From Deinococcus malanensis (lineage in GTDB: Bacteria; Deinococcota; Deinococci; Deinococcales; Deinococcaceae), in contig NZ_BMPP01000042.1 of the NCBI RefSeq assembly GCF_014647655.1, positions 1-8,302 of the forward strand: a DNA stretch of 8,302 nucleotides, in the 5' to 3' direction. Position 1 is the stretch's first letter; each line of letters opens with the position of its first letter. The position numbers and the translations under genes are program-made. The notes under the pieces were generated by a model. That model saw only the letters and a program-made list of their open reading frames with translations. It ran no database searches and had not been told where the DNA came from. Of the stretch, positions 1 through 6,426 are shown in pieces.

Positions 1-543
1 AGCCGCCAGATGCAGGTGGAGGACGCGCACTACACCCTGCTGATCCGCGATATGAGTGACCTGAACGAGAACATCGCGGCGCTCGCGCAGAGTCAGTTGC
101 ACGCCCAGGCGCTGCTTCAGGCCATTCCGGATTCACTGTTCGTCCTCTCCAAGGACGGTCTGGTACTGAACTACAAGGCGGACTCCCTGCGGCTGGAGCG
201 CAACCCGGTGGGCCGCAGCGTGTACCAGCTGTGGTCACACAATGCTGCGGCGCTGATCATGGTGTACCTGCGGCTGACGTTGCAGGGTGCTCAACGCTCA
301 CGGGCTTTTGTGCTTGAACCCCCCGTGGGCAGCGAAGGTGCTCAGGAACTGGAGGGACGCATCACACCGATCGGCGTCGAGCGCGCCCTGCTGGTGATCC
401 GGAATGTGACACTCGAGCAGAAAGCCCCAGTGGCCCCCGTGGGGTCGGACCGCGTTCCCGTAAGTGAGGACGCAGTCACGCAGATGCATGATCAGGATGT
501 CATGTCGTTGTTCGACCCAGACAGCCAGGAGCCGAACAACTGA
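1..543 (+). CDS. PAS-domain signalling protein, C-terminal fragment (5' end outside window)
   Basis: The frame is open from the first base, so the gene starts upstream; the ATG at 10 is probably internal. The visible 180 residues begin with the end of one PAS-like domain (residues ~11-20, YTLLIRDMSDL, the usual last strand and linker). A second PAS domain follows at ~38-138: LLQAIPDSLFVLSKDG opens it and VIRNVTLEQ closes it. A charged tail of about 40 residues then runs to the TGA at 541. PAS domains sense small ligands, redox state or light, or mediate dimerisation. No kinase, GGDEF or EAL domain follows, so any output domain must lie upstream, or the protein is a pure sensor or adaptor. No membrane segment is visible in this part. 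The next gene in the same direction starts 484 bases later, so they are probably separate transcripts. PAS identity is fairly certain; the overall role is unknown. Confidence 0.8.
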   Translation, partial: SRQMQVEDAHYTLLIRDMSDLNENIAALAQSQLHAQALLQAIPDSLFVLSKDGLVLNYKADSLRLERNPVGRSVYQLWSHNAAALIMVYLRLTLQGAQRSRAFVLEPPVGSEGAQELEGRITPIGVERALLVIRNVTLEQKAPVAPVGSDRVPVSEDAVTQMHDQDVMSLFDPDSQEPNN

Positions 544-1014
544 CGCTGGGCCTACTGACTCGCCACAAGTGCGTCCACACCTTTCAGCGTGGCAATTTCC
601 GTTGTGGGGCCAGACGGTTCACACTGAAAGGTTCTGCCTCACCTGTCTCTCCTTGGCCATGGGCCTGAGCTGGTTCTACAGCAGACCCGCCATGATCAAC
701 ACCATCCCCGCCCCGAACCCCGATGGTCTCGTGTAACACCACCATCAACGTCAACAAGGCAAACACCGGATCAAATGAAAACACCATGGCGGCCTCACTG
801 GCGCTCACCAGGCGTTGCCCCCACCGTCCACAGGGGGTATGGAACGGTATCAAGGAGGACACTCGCGTCAAGTGCATCGGACATCGGCACGCCGCAGGAT
901 AATGGCTGGTTGAACGAAGAACTGAGCGAGCCGTCTGGCTGCCGGCGTCGGCAGCAACCAGGCTTACCCTGGAGCCTCTTTCAGGCAGAACAATGCGGAC
1001 TGATTGATCGGTCC
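544..1014. other. Intergenic stretch with no recognisable gene
   Basis: About 470 bases separate the PAS gene from the first kinase. Open frames exist on both strands, but their translations show no domain I recognise and look like shadow reading. Three things stand out. AAGGAGG at 852-858 is a strong Shine-Dalgarno match with only a 13-codon GTG frame behind it (872-913). A perfect 7-bp hairpin lies at 938-955. GAACAATG at 988-995 recurs upstream of the second kinase. The sequence could be a decayed gene or a long regulatory leader. Confidence 0.5.
935..961. repeat. Strong stem-loop upstream of the first kinase
   Basis: GCTGCCG (938-944) and CGGCAGC (949-955) form a perfect 7-bp stem around a GCGT tetraloop. 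CTG (935-937) can pair with CAG (959-961) across a 3-base bulge. No T-run follows, so it is not a standard intrinsic terminator. It lies about 55 bases upstream of the kinase -10 box. It may be an operator, a rho-type or T-less terminator, or the hairpin of a leader region. Confidence 0.45.
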
Positions 1015-1020
1015 TATACT
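1015..1020 (+). promoter_or_regulatory. -10 box of a probable leaderless promoter for the first kinase
   Basis: TATACT is a close match to the -10 consensus and ends 7 nt before the ATG at 1028. Transcription would therefore begin at or next to the A of the start codon, giving a leaderless mRNA, an arrangement well documented in Deinococcus. No good TTGACA-like box lies 16-18 bp upstream. GAACAATG (988-995) sits 19 bp before the -10 box and recurs at a similar distance before the second kinase. No Shine-Dalgarno sequence precedes 1028, which fits leaderless initiation. Confidence 0.6.
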
Positions 1021-1027
1021 CTGCCGA

Positions 1028-2449
1028 ATGACCGACGACCCCGAACGCGCATCGCAACCACACGATGACGTGACATCTCTTCCCCGTACGGGAGCGAGTG
1101 AAGCCCGGCGTCACGTCGGCGCAGCCGGAACAGAACAACGTTCAGCCCTGGAACGCATCATCACCATCGGGCAAGGACAGGCGGACATCAGCGTGGCCCT
1201 GCGTCAGGTGGCCGAATCGTTGCGGCAGCAGGAGCAGGAGAGCACCAACTCGGCGGCGGAAGTGCAGGCCCTGATCAACGCAGCCCGCAAGCAACTCGCC
1301 GCCGTGAAACACCTTGAAGGGGTGGTCACCGCCGCCCTCCTCAAAGTGACCACCACCCCCATCGAGCACATCAGCCTGGAAGTCCTGCAAGGGATCAACA
1401 CGACCGCTCAGGAACAGCTCGCCAACCTGGAACAGCTGATTGCTGAAGCGCAGGACAATACCACCTCAGCCCAGCAGGTCGCCGAGCTGGACCGCATCGG
1501 GGACACAGTTCACACGGCGCTCAGTGACCTGGAAGCGGCTGAACTCCCTGAACCCGTCACTGCACTCAGCAGCGTGGTGGACAGGACCGTTGAAGAGATC
1601 GCCAAGCTCGACTTCGACACCATGTTCAGCGACCTGACGCAGGCCGCAGCGCGTCTGGCCGAGGGACACCTGGAAGAAACCGTCCCCGAGCCACGGATGG
1701 CTGAAGGCATTGCCCTGGCGCGCAGCCTGAACCACATCGCAGCGTCCATGGCGAGGTCCCGCGAGGAGCGCCTGCACAACCACCGCGACCTGGAAGGGTT
1801 CGCCAAAGCTGCCGCGCATGACCTCCAGGAACCGCTCAGAACGATCGGGATGTACGCATCGCTGTTGCGCCAACGCTACGCGGACGCCCTCGACGACCAG
1901 GGGAAGCAGTTTCTCGATGTGATTCAGGATGCCGTGAAACGCGAACGGACGTTGGTCCATGACCTGCTGGAATTCGCGCGTCTCGGTGCGGCGCGAACGC
2001 ATCATGAGGTTGTCGATGCCAGGGTGCTGGTGACACAGGTGATTGAAGAGTATGCGTCATTGATCGAGGCAACGGGCGCGACAATCACCGTGACGTCCCT
2101 GCCCATGGTTCAGGCGGACCAGACCGAATTTACGCAGTTGTGGCGCAACCTGATCGGAAATGCGCTGAAGTTCAGGCGTCATGATGTCGCACCGGTCATT
2201 CAGGTGACCATGACGCAGGAAGTAGATTCCTGGCATTTCGTGGTCACAGATAATGGGATCGGGTTCGATCAGCAATACGCCGAGCGGGTGCTGGGCATGA
2301 TGGAGCAGTTGCAAACCACGCTTCGCTTCGAGGGAAGCGGCCTGGGACTCGCCATTTGCAGGAAGATCGTGGAGCAGGCCGGCGGTCAGCTCTGGGTGGA
2401 GTCGAAGCTCGGCAAGGGCAGCGAGTTTCACTTCACCTGGCCCGCCTGA
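1028..2449 (+). CDS. Soluble sensor histidine kinase with helical N-terminal region
   Basis: This 473-residue protein autophosphorylates a histidine and would pass the phosphate to a response regulator. The HisKA domain covers ~250-325, with the phospho-acceptor His264 in AAHDLQEPLRTI. The HATPase_c domain runs to the end: N-box WRNLIGNALKF (Asn374, Asn378), G1 box DNGIG (408-412) and G2 box GSGLGL (436-441). All catalytic boxes look intact. Residues ~30-240 are Ala/Glu/Gln-rich and predicted helical, with a HAMP-like stretch just before HisKA (LAEGHLEETVPEPRMAEG). There is no signal peptide, membrane segment, or recognisable PAS or GAF domain, so the kinase should be cytoplasmic with an unidentified input. 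ATG 1028 was chosen over the in-frame TTG at 1004 because a TATACT box sits immediately upstream. The response-regulator gene converges on it with a 40-base gap, making it a candidate partner. Kinase assignment is firm; the sensed signal is unknown. Confidence 0.93.
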   Translation: MTDDPERASQPHDDVTSLPRTGASEARRHVGAAGTEQRSALERIITIGQGQADISVALRQVAESLRQQEQESTNSAAEVQALINAARKQLAAVKHLEGVVTAALLKVTTTPIEHISLEVLQGINTTAQEQLANLEQLIAEAQDNTTSAQQVAELDRIGDTVHTALSDLEAAELPEPVTALSSVVDRTVEEIAKLDFDTMFSDLTQAAARLAEGHLEETVPEPRMAEGIALARSLNHIAASMARSREERLHNHRDLEGFAKAAAHDLQEPLRTIGMYASLLRQRYADALDDQGKQFLDVIQDAVKRERTLVHDLLEFARLGAARTHHEVVDARVLVTQVIEEYASLIEATGATITVTSLPMVQADQTEFTQLWRNLIGNALKFRRHDVAPVIQVTMTQEVDSWHFVVTDNGIGFDQQYAERVLGMMEQLQTTLRFEGSGLGLAICRKIVEQAGGQLWVESKLGKGSEFHFTWPA

Positions 2450-2459
2450 AGCCAGGGTG
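2434..2459. terminator. Possible stem-loop terminator between the convergent kinase and regulator genes
   Basis: CCTGGC (2436-2441) pairs with GCCAGG (2451-2456), and CA/TG extends the stem past a one-base bulge. The 9-base loop contains the kinase stop codon. No T-run follows on either strand, so this is only a candidate. Its place between two gene ends is what makes a terminator plausible. Confidence 0.3.
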
Positions 2460-2489
2460 ATCCGAAGTGATGGTCTTGATTGCCGGGCG

Positions 2490-2924
2490 CTACATGGCGA
2501 GGCTGTCGGTTTGAAGCCAACGGGTGGTCAGGGTGTCAATGAGTAAGACGAAATCCTCAAAGTTATGCGGTTTCACGAGGTAATCGTTCGCGCCCAGGAG
2601 CGCGCAGGCTTCACGGTCCCGCTCGGCGGTTGAGGTCGTGAGCACCACCACAGGGATCTCGGCCAGACGGTCATCTTCTTTGATGGTTTTCAGCAGTTCC
2701 AGACCGTCCATCTGCGGCATGTTGAGGTCAGTCAAAATCAATTGCGGAACACCCTCCGGCCAGTGGGCGTGGCGGCCCGACCGATGCAGAAAGTCCAGCG
2801 CGTCGCGTCCGTTGTTGACAATGGCCACTTCGCTGTCGAATCCGGTGACCTCAAACGCGAGGGAGGCCATGAGCACGTCGTTTGGATCGTCCTCGACCAA
2901 CAACATTCGTGGAGCGTTCTTCAT
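2490..2924 (-). CDS. Single-domain response regulator, Rcp1 type
   Basis: This 144-residue protein is a stand-alone receiver domain with no DNA-binding or enzymatic output. It accepts phosphate from a histidine kinase and acts by protein contact or as a relay intermediate. The acidic pocket is EDD at 11-13, the phospho-acceptor is Asp66 in ILTDLNMPQMDG, the switch Thr is at 96 in VVVLTTS, and the conserved Lys is 118 in YLVKP. The long loop before Asp66 (NGRDALDFLHRSG, then WPEGVPQLIL) is typical of the Rcp1 family that partners phytochrome-like kinases in cyanobacteria and Deinococcus. The start was set at ATG 2924 (MKNAPRMLLVEDD). The frame is open up to 3029, but those 35 extra residues precede the first receiver strand and look non-domain. 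A weak CAGGG lies 8 nt before the ATG. Both neighbouring kinases lack receivers and could be donors. Family is very sure; the partner is inferred. Confidence 0.93.
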   Translation of the reverse strand: MKNAPRMLLVEDDPNDVLMASLAFEVTGFDSEVAIVNNGRDALDFLHRSGRHAHWPEGVPQLILTDLNMPQMDGLELLKTIKEDDRLAEIPVVVLTTSTAERDREACALLGANDYLVKPHNFEDFVLLIDTLTTRWLQTDSLAM

Positions 2925-2972
2925 GACTGTCGCCCTGAGGACAGGAGATCCAGAGGGTAAAACCGGGCTGAC

Positions 2973-2986
2973 ATGCTGAAAGCATA
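2973..2986 (-). promoter_or_regulatory. Candidate promoter and inverted repeat of the response-regulator gene
   Basis: On the minus strand TATGCT (2986-2981) resembles a -10 box and lies about 55 bases before the ATG at 2924. It overlaps an inverted repeat, ATGCT (2973-2977) with AGCAT (2981-2985). The hexamer 17 bp upstream (TAGATC) matches the -35 consensus poorly. GAACTATG, one base different from the GAACAATG box at both kinase promoters, ends inside this site, but its spacing differs. Weak evidence overall. Confidence 0.25.
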
Positions 2987-3027
2987 GTTCATCGTCTTCA
3001 CCAGATCTACATGGAAGTTGAGGCTGC

Positions 3028-3049
3028 AAAAGGGCTTCAGGGCGCTTTT
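3028..3049 (+). terminator. Weak terminator-like hairpin with flanking A and T runs
   Basis: AAAAG (3028-3032) pairs with CTTTT (3045-3049), and GGC-like inner pairs continue the stem across one mismatch to a small loop. A-run on one side and T-run on the other would suit a bidirectional terminator. It lies between the upstream side of the response-regulator gene and the PfkB remnant, and could insulate them. The stem is short and AT-closed. Confidence 0.25.
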
Positions 3050-3187
3050 AGAGGGCAAGGACGGTGGCAGCGGGCGCTGGCGGGGATATTGATCTGAGTT
3101 TCACCCAGAAGCACCGTCAGGCGCCCCGGGATCAGTGGGAACACGGCAACCCAGCGCCGTCCAGGCGCGGTGAGCTTCCTCCCAGCG

Positions 3188-3417
3188 ACGTTGCGCGGTG
3201 GCGGCAATGCCGATATTCAAACCTGCCATCTATCTCCGTTCAGGTCATGGATACCGTTGGGGCGGGCAATGCGTTGTGCGCAGGGTTGTTGGTGAGCGCG
3301 AAGGAGCGGCCAGAAGTGGCGTGGACTGAGCACCTGCGCCGCGGGTTGCATGCCGCCGCTGCATGCAACCATGCTAGAGCGTATGCGCCCACACCAGAGA
3401 ACCTTAGCGATCTGTAA
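3188..3417 (+). pseudogene. Remnant of a PfkB-family carbohydrate kinase (C-terminal end)
   Basis: From about 3229 the frame reads SVQVMDTVGAGNALCAGLL. This is the PfkB family's second signature, whose usual form is DTVGAGDxFxAGLL; these enzymes phosphorylate fructose, ribokinase-type sugars and related substrates. Downstream, LRRGLHAAAACNHARAYAP matches the usual end of such proteins. The catalytic base Asp of GAGD is replaced by Asn here (codon AAT), which would be expected to abolish activity. The N-terminal two-thirds, including sugar-binding and first signature motifs, is missing. The frame upstream of ~3229 does not look like a PfkB protein, but the +1-shifted frame at 3188-3229 (ATLRGGGNADIQT) resembles the strand before the signature, hinting at a frameshift. 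A GTG at 3064 could start an open frame, but the product would be non-functional. The remnant identity is confident; the exact left edge is not. Confidence 0.72.
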
Positions 3418-3491
3418 GTGGCCCAGGCGCACCCTCAAACAGAAACCAGTCTCAAGACTAAAGAGCGTTTTGAAAGGTCACCAAGGTGATT

Positions 3492-3514
3492 CGAGGGGCA
3501 CATCATGTGCCTCG
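3492..3514. repeat. Bulged hairpin / inverted repeat
   Basis: GGCACA (3497-3502) pairs with TGTGCC (3506-3511) around TCA. Outer CGAG (3492-3495) can pair with CTCG (3511-3514 region) across a small bulge. It lies close after the perfect TCACC-AA-GGTGA dyad at 3478-3489. It could be a protein-binding site or a terminator stem without a T-run. Confidence 0.4.
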
Positions 3515-3594
3515 AGACCCTGAGTGTGACTCGCGGGCAGCGCCGGAACACGGATCGTCAGCCAGATGCCCGTCGCTTTCAGGCGAGGGAATAA

Positions 3595-3709
3595 GCCTCG
3601 TGGTTGGGATCGCCTGGTCACGAGGCGCCAGCATGACGAATGCTGCTGTAGCTCGCCGCGTGCAGACACGCAGCGTCACTGCCAGCAGGTGCGAAGGTCA
3701 TGCCTGCTG
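3595..3709. other. Four consecutive stem-loops, possible structured RNA
   Basis: Four perfect stems follow one another. GCCTCGTG (3595-3602) pairs with CACGAGGC (3619-3626). CAGCAT (3629-3634) pairs with ATGCTG (3640-3645). GCGTG (3658-3662) pairs with CACGC (3667-3671). CAGCAGG (3683-3689) pairs with CCTGCTG (3703-3709). In addition GGTCA (3696-3700), inside the last loop, can pair with TGACC (3711-3715), giving an alternative fold or pseudoknot. I recognise no known RNA family. Hairpins arise by chance in GC-rich DNA, so an RNA gene is only a hypothesis; the strand is undetermined. Confidence 0.3.
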
Positions 3710-3795
3710 CTGACCGTGGGCATCCTGCCTGGGCGTGGACTGGCGCGGGAGAGGAGGGGGTGATTGAGCAGGTATGAGAAGGGAGAAGTGCCTTT

Positions 3796-3846
3796 CCGAG
3801 TACGTTCATACATTTACAGATGAAGGCCCCACCGAGTACATTCTTA
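3796..3846. repeat. Imperfect direct repeat upstream of the large kinase
   Basis: CCGAGTACGTTCATA (3796-3810) and CCGAGTACATTCTTA (3832-3846) agree at 13 of 15 positions and start 36 bp apart. They lie about 125-175 bp before the proposed kinase promoter. They could be paired regulator sites or a small duplication. The second copy would be coding if the kinase began at 3820, but that is not the favoured start. Confidence 0.5.
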
Positions 3847-3944
3847 AATGAGACAACACTCAAACGCTCGAACTTTGGCACTGGCTTCCGGAGCGCGAAG
3901 GCAACAGCAACACTCGCCCCTTCCACCAACGATGACGTATGCGT

Positions 3945-3976
3945 GAACAATGGCCCCAGGGTCTGCGTCTTATCCT
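3945..3976 (+). promoter_or_regulatory. Probable leaderless promoter of the large kinase
   Basis: TATCCT (3971-3976) is a TANNNT -10 box ending 5 nt before the ATG at 3982, so the transcript would start at or near the start codon. GAACAATG (3945-3952) lies 18 bp upstream. The same octamer precedes the first kinase's -10 box by 19 bp. No Shine-Dalgarno sequence is present. A competing TACATT (3809-3814) lies 5 nt before the alternative ATG at 3820. Confidence 0.5.
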
Positions 3977-3981
3977 GCCGC

Positions 3982-6426
3982 ATGCTCGATCCATCCGCTG
4001 GAGACGCATTGCTCCCACCTGATGTGTTCCCCCATCTGGTGTGGACGGTCGACATGCGGGGAGACGTCCTGTGGGGCAATCACGCCTGGCACACCTACAT
4101 CCGCAGGAGAACGCATCAGGGTAGGCTCAGTTTCATCGACCTGCTGGAGCCTGAAGATCAGCACGACCTGACAGTCCGGCTGGCCGGGCACGCTCCTTTC
4201 ACACTGGAGCTCAGACTACGCAGCGGCGATAACCTGGTGCACTGGTTCCGGGTGCATGGCCAACCCCAGCGGTCTTCGCCGGATGGTCGTTCCACCTGGG
4301 TGCTGACTGGCGTGGACATTGACGACCTTCAGGCCGAACGTCAGCGCAGTGCCCAATTGCAGGCCATCGTAGACGCGAGTGCCAGCTGTGTCAAAATCCT
4401 GGATCTCGACTCCCACCTGCTCTGGATGAACCAGGGTGGCATGGCCACCATGGAGATTGACGATTTCGACGTGTGCCGCAATCTGCTGTGGCTGGATTTC
4501 TGGGAAGGTGACACGCGCGCGGTAGTCGAAGACGCGATCAACCGGGCGCGTGGAGGCGAACACGTGACCTTCGAAGCGGCCCGCACAACCTTCAAAGGCA
4601 CGCCAAAATGGTGGGAAATCAGCATTACGCCCCTCTATAACGCTGAGGGCCGTATTGACCGGCTCAGCGCAGTGTCACGTGACATCACGGCATCAAAAGC
4701 GGCTCAGGAAGCGGTTGCCGCTCTGGATGCCTTTGTGGCGTTCAGTGAGATTGCTGGTGTCAGCACCGATGTTCTGCTGCTCGCCCTCCATGCGGTGGCG
4801 GTGCTGCGGAGCACTCTCGGAGACGTCACCGTCGCTTATTACACCTTACACGGCGACCTGTGGAAGGCCCAGGTGTGGTCGGACGATCTCGCTCCTGAGA
4901 TCACAGCGGTGCTTGCTGCGGGGATTCCAGTTACCGCTCCCAGCTTTGCCCAGGCCCTGGAGACGGCCCAACCCGTCTTTGTCGCCGGCTGGGACGCAGA
5001 CGCCCAGGGGGTGCCCCGTACCGAGGAGTACGGCGCGGCCGCGTTCTCTCCCTGTTTCGTGGCTGGGCACGCACAGGGGCTGCTGGCCATGGGCACGAAG
5101 AAGGCTGGTCACCTCAATGAAAGGGAGCAGGCGGTGTTCCGGGCGGTGGGCCGCAGTCTCACGCTCGCGCTGGAACGTGCGGAGGTCGCGCAGCGCATCA
5201 TCGACCAGCGGACCGAGCTGGCGGCCCGCACCCGGGCACTCGAAGGCTTCGCAGCCCTGACGCATGACCTGACCTTGCATCCAGAGCGGGAGGTCCTGCT
5301 GCGCCGGTCCATGGAACTGGTTCTTTCGTTGGTCCCCACAGGGTACGCCGTGTACTACCAGCGGCAGGGGAGTTGCTGGTGTGCCACAGCGCAGGTCGGG
5401 GATGTCGGCTCGGCAGACCTTCAGGCCGCCATTGAGAACGGCTTCCCCTTTGGACAGACACCCAGCCTGGATAATCCCTGGAAGACGAAGGAAGCACTCT
5501 TCCAGGATGAGTATGACCACACTACCGATGTGGAGGCCTCACTGGTGCAGCACCTCCGGACAATCGCGACCCTGCCAGTCATGGTGGAGGGCAGGGTGCA
5601 CGGCATTTTTAATGTGAACCTCTTTGAATCCCGGACCTGGAGTGCGGCAGACCGCGCGGTGCTCACCAGCATCGCCCACAGTCTGGGGCTCGCGATGGAC
5701 AGTGCCCAGGGCGTCATTCACCTGGCCGAAGAGCGCCGCAAGTTGGAGTCCGCGAATGAGGAACTCGAGGCGTTCGCGTACTCGGTTTCGCACGACCTGC
5801 GCACCCCCGTGCGGCACATCGTCGGCTTCGCCGCACTCCTCCGTAAGCATCTCAGCGCCGGGGTGGATGACAAAGCCGCCCGTTACCTCACGGTGATCGA
5901 CGAAGCTGCCGGGCGGATGAACAGCCTGATCGACGCCATGCTGGACCTGTCACGAACCTCCCGTCTCCCACTGAGAGTAACTCCGGTAGACCTCGGCATC
6001 CTCCTGGACCGGGTGAAACTGGATCTGCGACCCGACCTGTCGGGTCGGGAGGTGCGCTGGGAGGTCAGGCCCCTTCCTGTCGTGATGGGGGATCCGGACA
6101 TGTTGCTTCAGGTCCTGGAGAACATGCTGTCGAACGCCCTGAAGTACACCCGGAACCGGGAAGTGGCCACCATCGAGGTCTGGGCGGAAGAACGGGACCG
6201 GGAATGGGTGGTCTTCGTTCGGGACAATGGCGCGGGGTTCGACCCACGGTACGGTGAAAAGCTTTTCGGCGTCTTTCAACGATTACACCGGCAGGACGAG
6301 TTCGAAGGCGTCGGGGTAGGGCTGGCCAACGTCCGGCGCATCATTCACCGGCATGGGGGAAAGGTCACGGCAGACGGTTCACCCGGGCAGGGGGCGACGT
6401 TCAGCTTCACCATGCCCATGCCGTGA
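3982..6426 (+). CDS. PAS-PAS-GAF-GAF sensor histidine kinase
   Basis: This 814-residue cytoplasmic kinase carries four sensory domains. PAS1 is at ~12-115 (FPHLVWTVDMRGDVLW to VLTGVDIDD). PAS2 is at ~126-237 (LQAIVDASASCVKILD to AVSRDITASK). GAF1 is at ~248-407 and GAF2 at ~419-587. HisKA follows with phospho-acceptor His604 in SVSHDLRTPVRHI. HATPase_c has N-box Asn714/Asn718 (LENMLSNALKY), G1 DNGAG (748-752) and G2 GVGVGL (776-781). Catalytic boxes are complete. HisKA/HATPase most resemble phytochrome-type kinases, yet there is no PHY domain or evident bilin-binding motif. No membrane segment is present. The frame is open from ATG 3820; I chose 3982 because the extra 54 residues are domainless, contain two TTA codons in GC-rich surroundings, and end at a TATCCT box beside 3982. 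The 3820 start remains possible. There is no receiver domain, so it needs a partner such as the nearby Rcp1-like regulator. Its TGA overlaps the next reading frame. Confidence 0.92.
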   Translation: MLDPSAGDALLPPDVFPHLVWTVDMRGDVLWGNHAWHTYIRRRTHQGRLSFIDLLEPEDQHDLTVRLAGHAPFTLELRLRSGDNLVHWFRVHGQPQRSSPDGRSTWVLTGVDIDDLQAERQRSAQLQAIVDASASCVKILDLDSHLLWMNQGGMATMEIDDFDVCRNLLWLDFWEGDTRAVVEDAINRARGGEHVTFEAARTTFKGTPKWWEISITPLYNAEGRIDRLSAVSRDITASKAAQEAVAALDAFVAFSEIAGVSTDVLLLALHAVAVLRSTLGDVTVAYYTLHGDLWKAQVWSDDLAPEITAVLAAGIPVTAPSFAQALETAQPVFVAGWDADAQGVPRTEEYGAAAFSPCFVAGHAQGLLAMGTKKAGHLNEREQAVFRAVGRSLTLALERAEVAQRIIDQRTELAARTRALEGFAALTHDLTLHPEREVLLRRSMELVLSLVPTGYAVYYQRQGSCWCATAQVGDVGSADLQAAIENGFPFGQTPSLDNPWKTKEALFQDEYDHTTDVEASLVQHLRTIATLPVMVEGRVHGIFNVNLFESRTWSAADRAVLTSIAHSLGLAMDSAQGVIHLAEERRKLESANEELEAFAYSVSHDLRTPVRHIVGFAALLRKHLSAGVDDKAARYLTVIDEAAGRMNSLIDAMLDLSRTSRLPLRVTPVDLGILLDRVKLDLRPDLSGREVRWEVRPLPVVMGDPDMLLQVLENMLSNALKYTRNREVATIEVWAEERDREWVVFVRDNGAGFDPRYGEKLFGVFQRLHRQDEFEGVGVGLANVRRIIHRHGGKVTADGSPGQGATFSFTMPMP

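Larger units (their letters stand above)
3418..3970. other. Non-coding spacer rich in inverted repeats
   Basis: About 550 bases between the PfkB remnant and the large kinase carry no recognisable gene; the open frames on both strands yield no known domain. The stretch is crowded with dyads. AGTCT/AGACT lies at 3448-3459 and TCACC/GGTGA at 3478-3489. A bulged hairpin is at 3492-3514, and a run of four stem-loops spans 3595-3709. A direct repeat follows at 3796-3846. The sequence may encode a structured RNA, hold operators for the downstream kinase, or be the scar of a lost mobile element. Confidence 0.5.

Noticed and set aside
464..736. Plus-strand frame overlapping the end of the PAS gene
   Set aside because: Overlaps the PAS-gene 3' end in another frame and shows no known domain or start signal.
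584..1138. Long minus-strand open frame over the spacer and first kinase start
   Set aside because: No recognisable domain, runs across the kinase promoter and start, and has shadow-like composition from GC-rich sequence.
3618..4079. Minus-strand frame across the kinase upstream region
   Set aside because: No domain, overlaps the kinase start and promoter, low-complexity composition.
4846..5520. Minus-strand frame antisense to the large kinase
   Set aside because: Lies wholly within the GAF-encoding region of a clear kinase gene and has no domain.
4723..5740. Possible bacteriophytochrome (bilin-binding GAF)
   Set aside because: There is no PHY domain and no evident chromophore-binding GAF motif; the kinase core is phytochrome-like but the sensory part is plain PAS and GAF.
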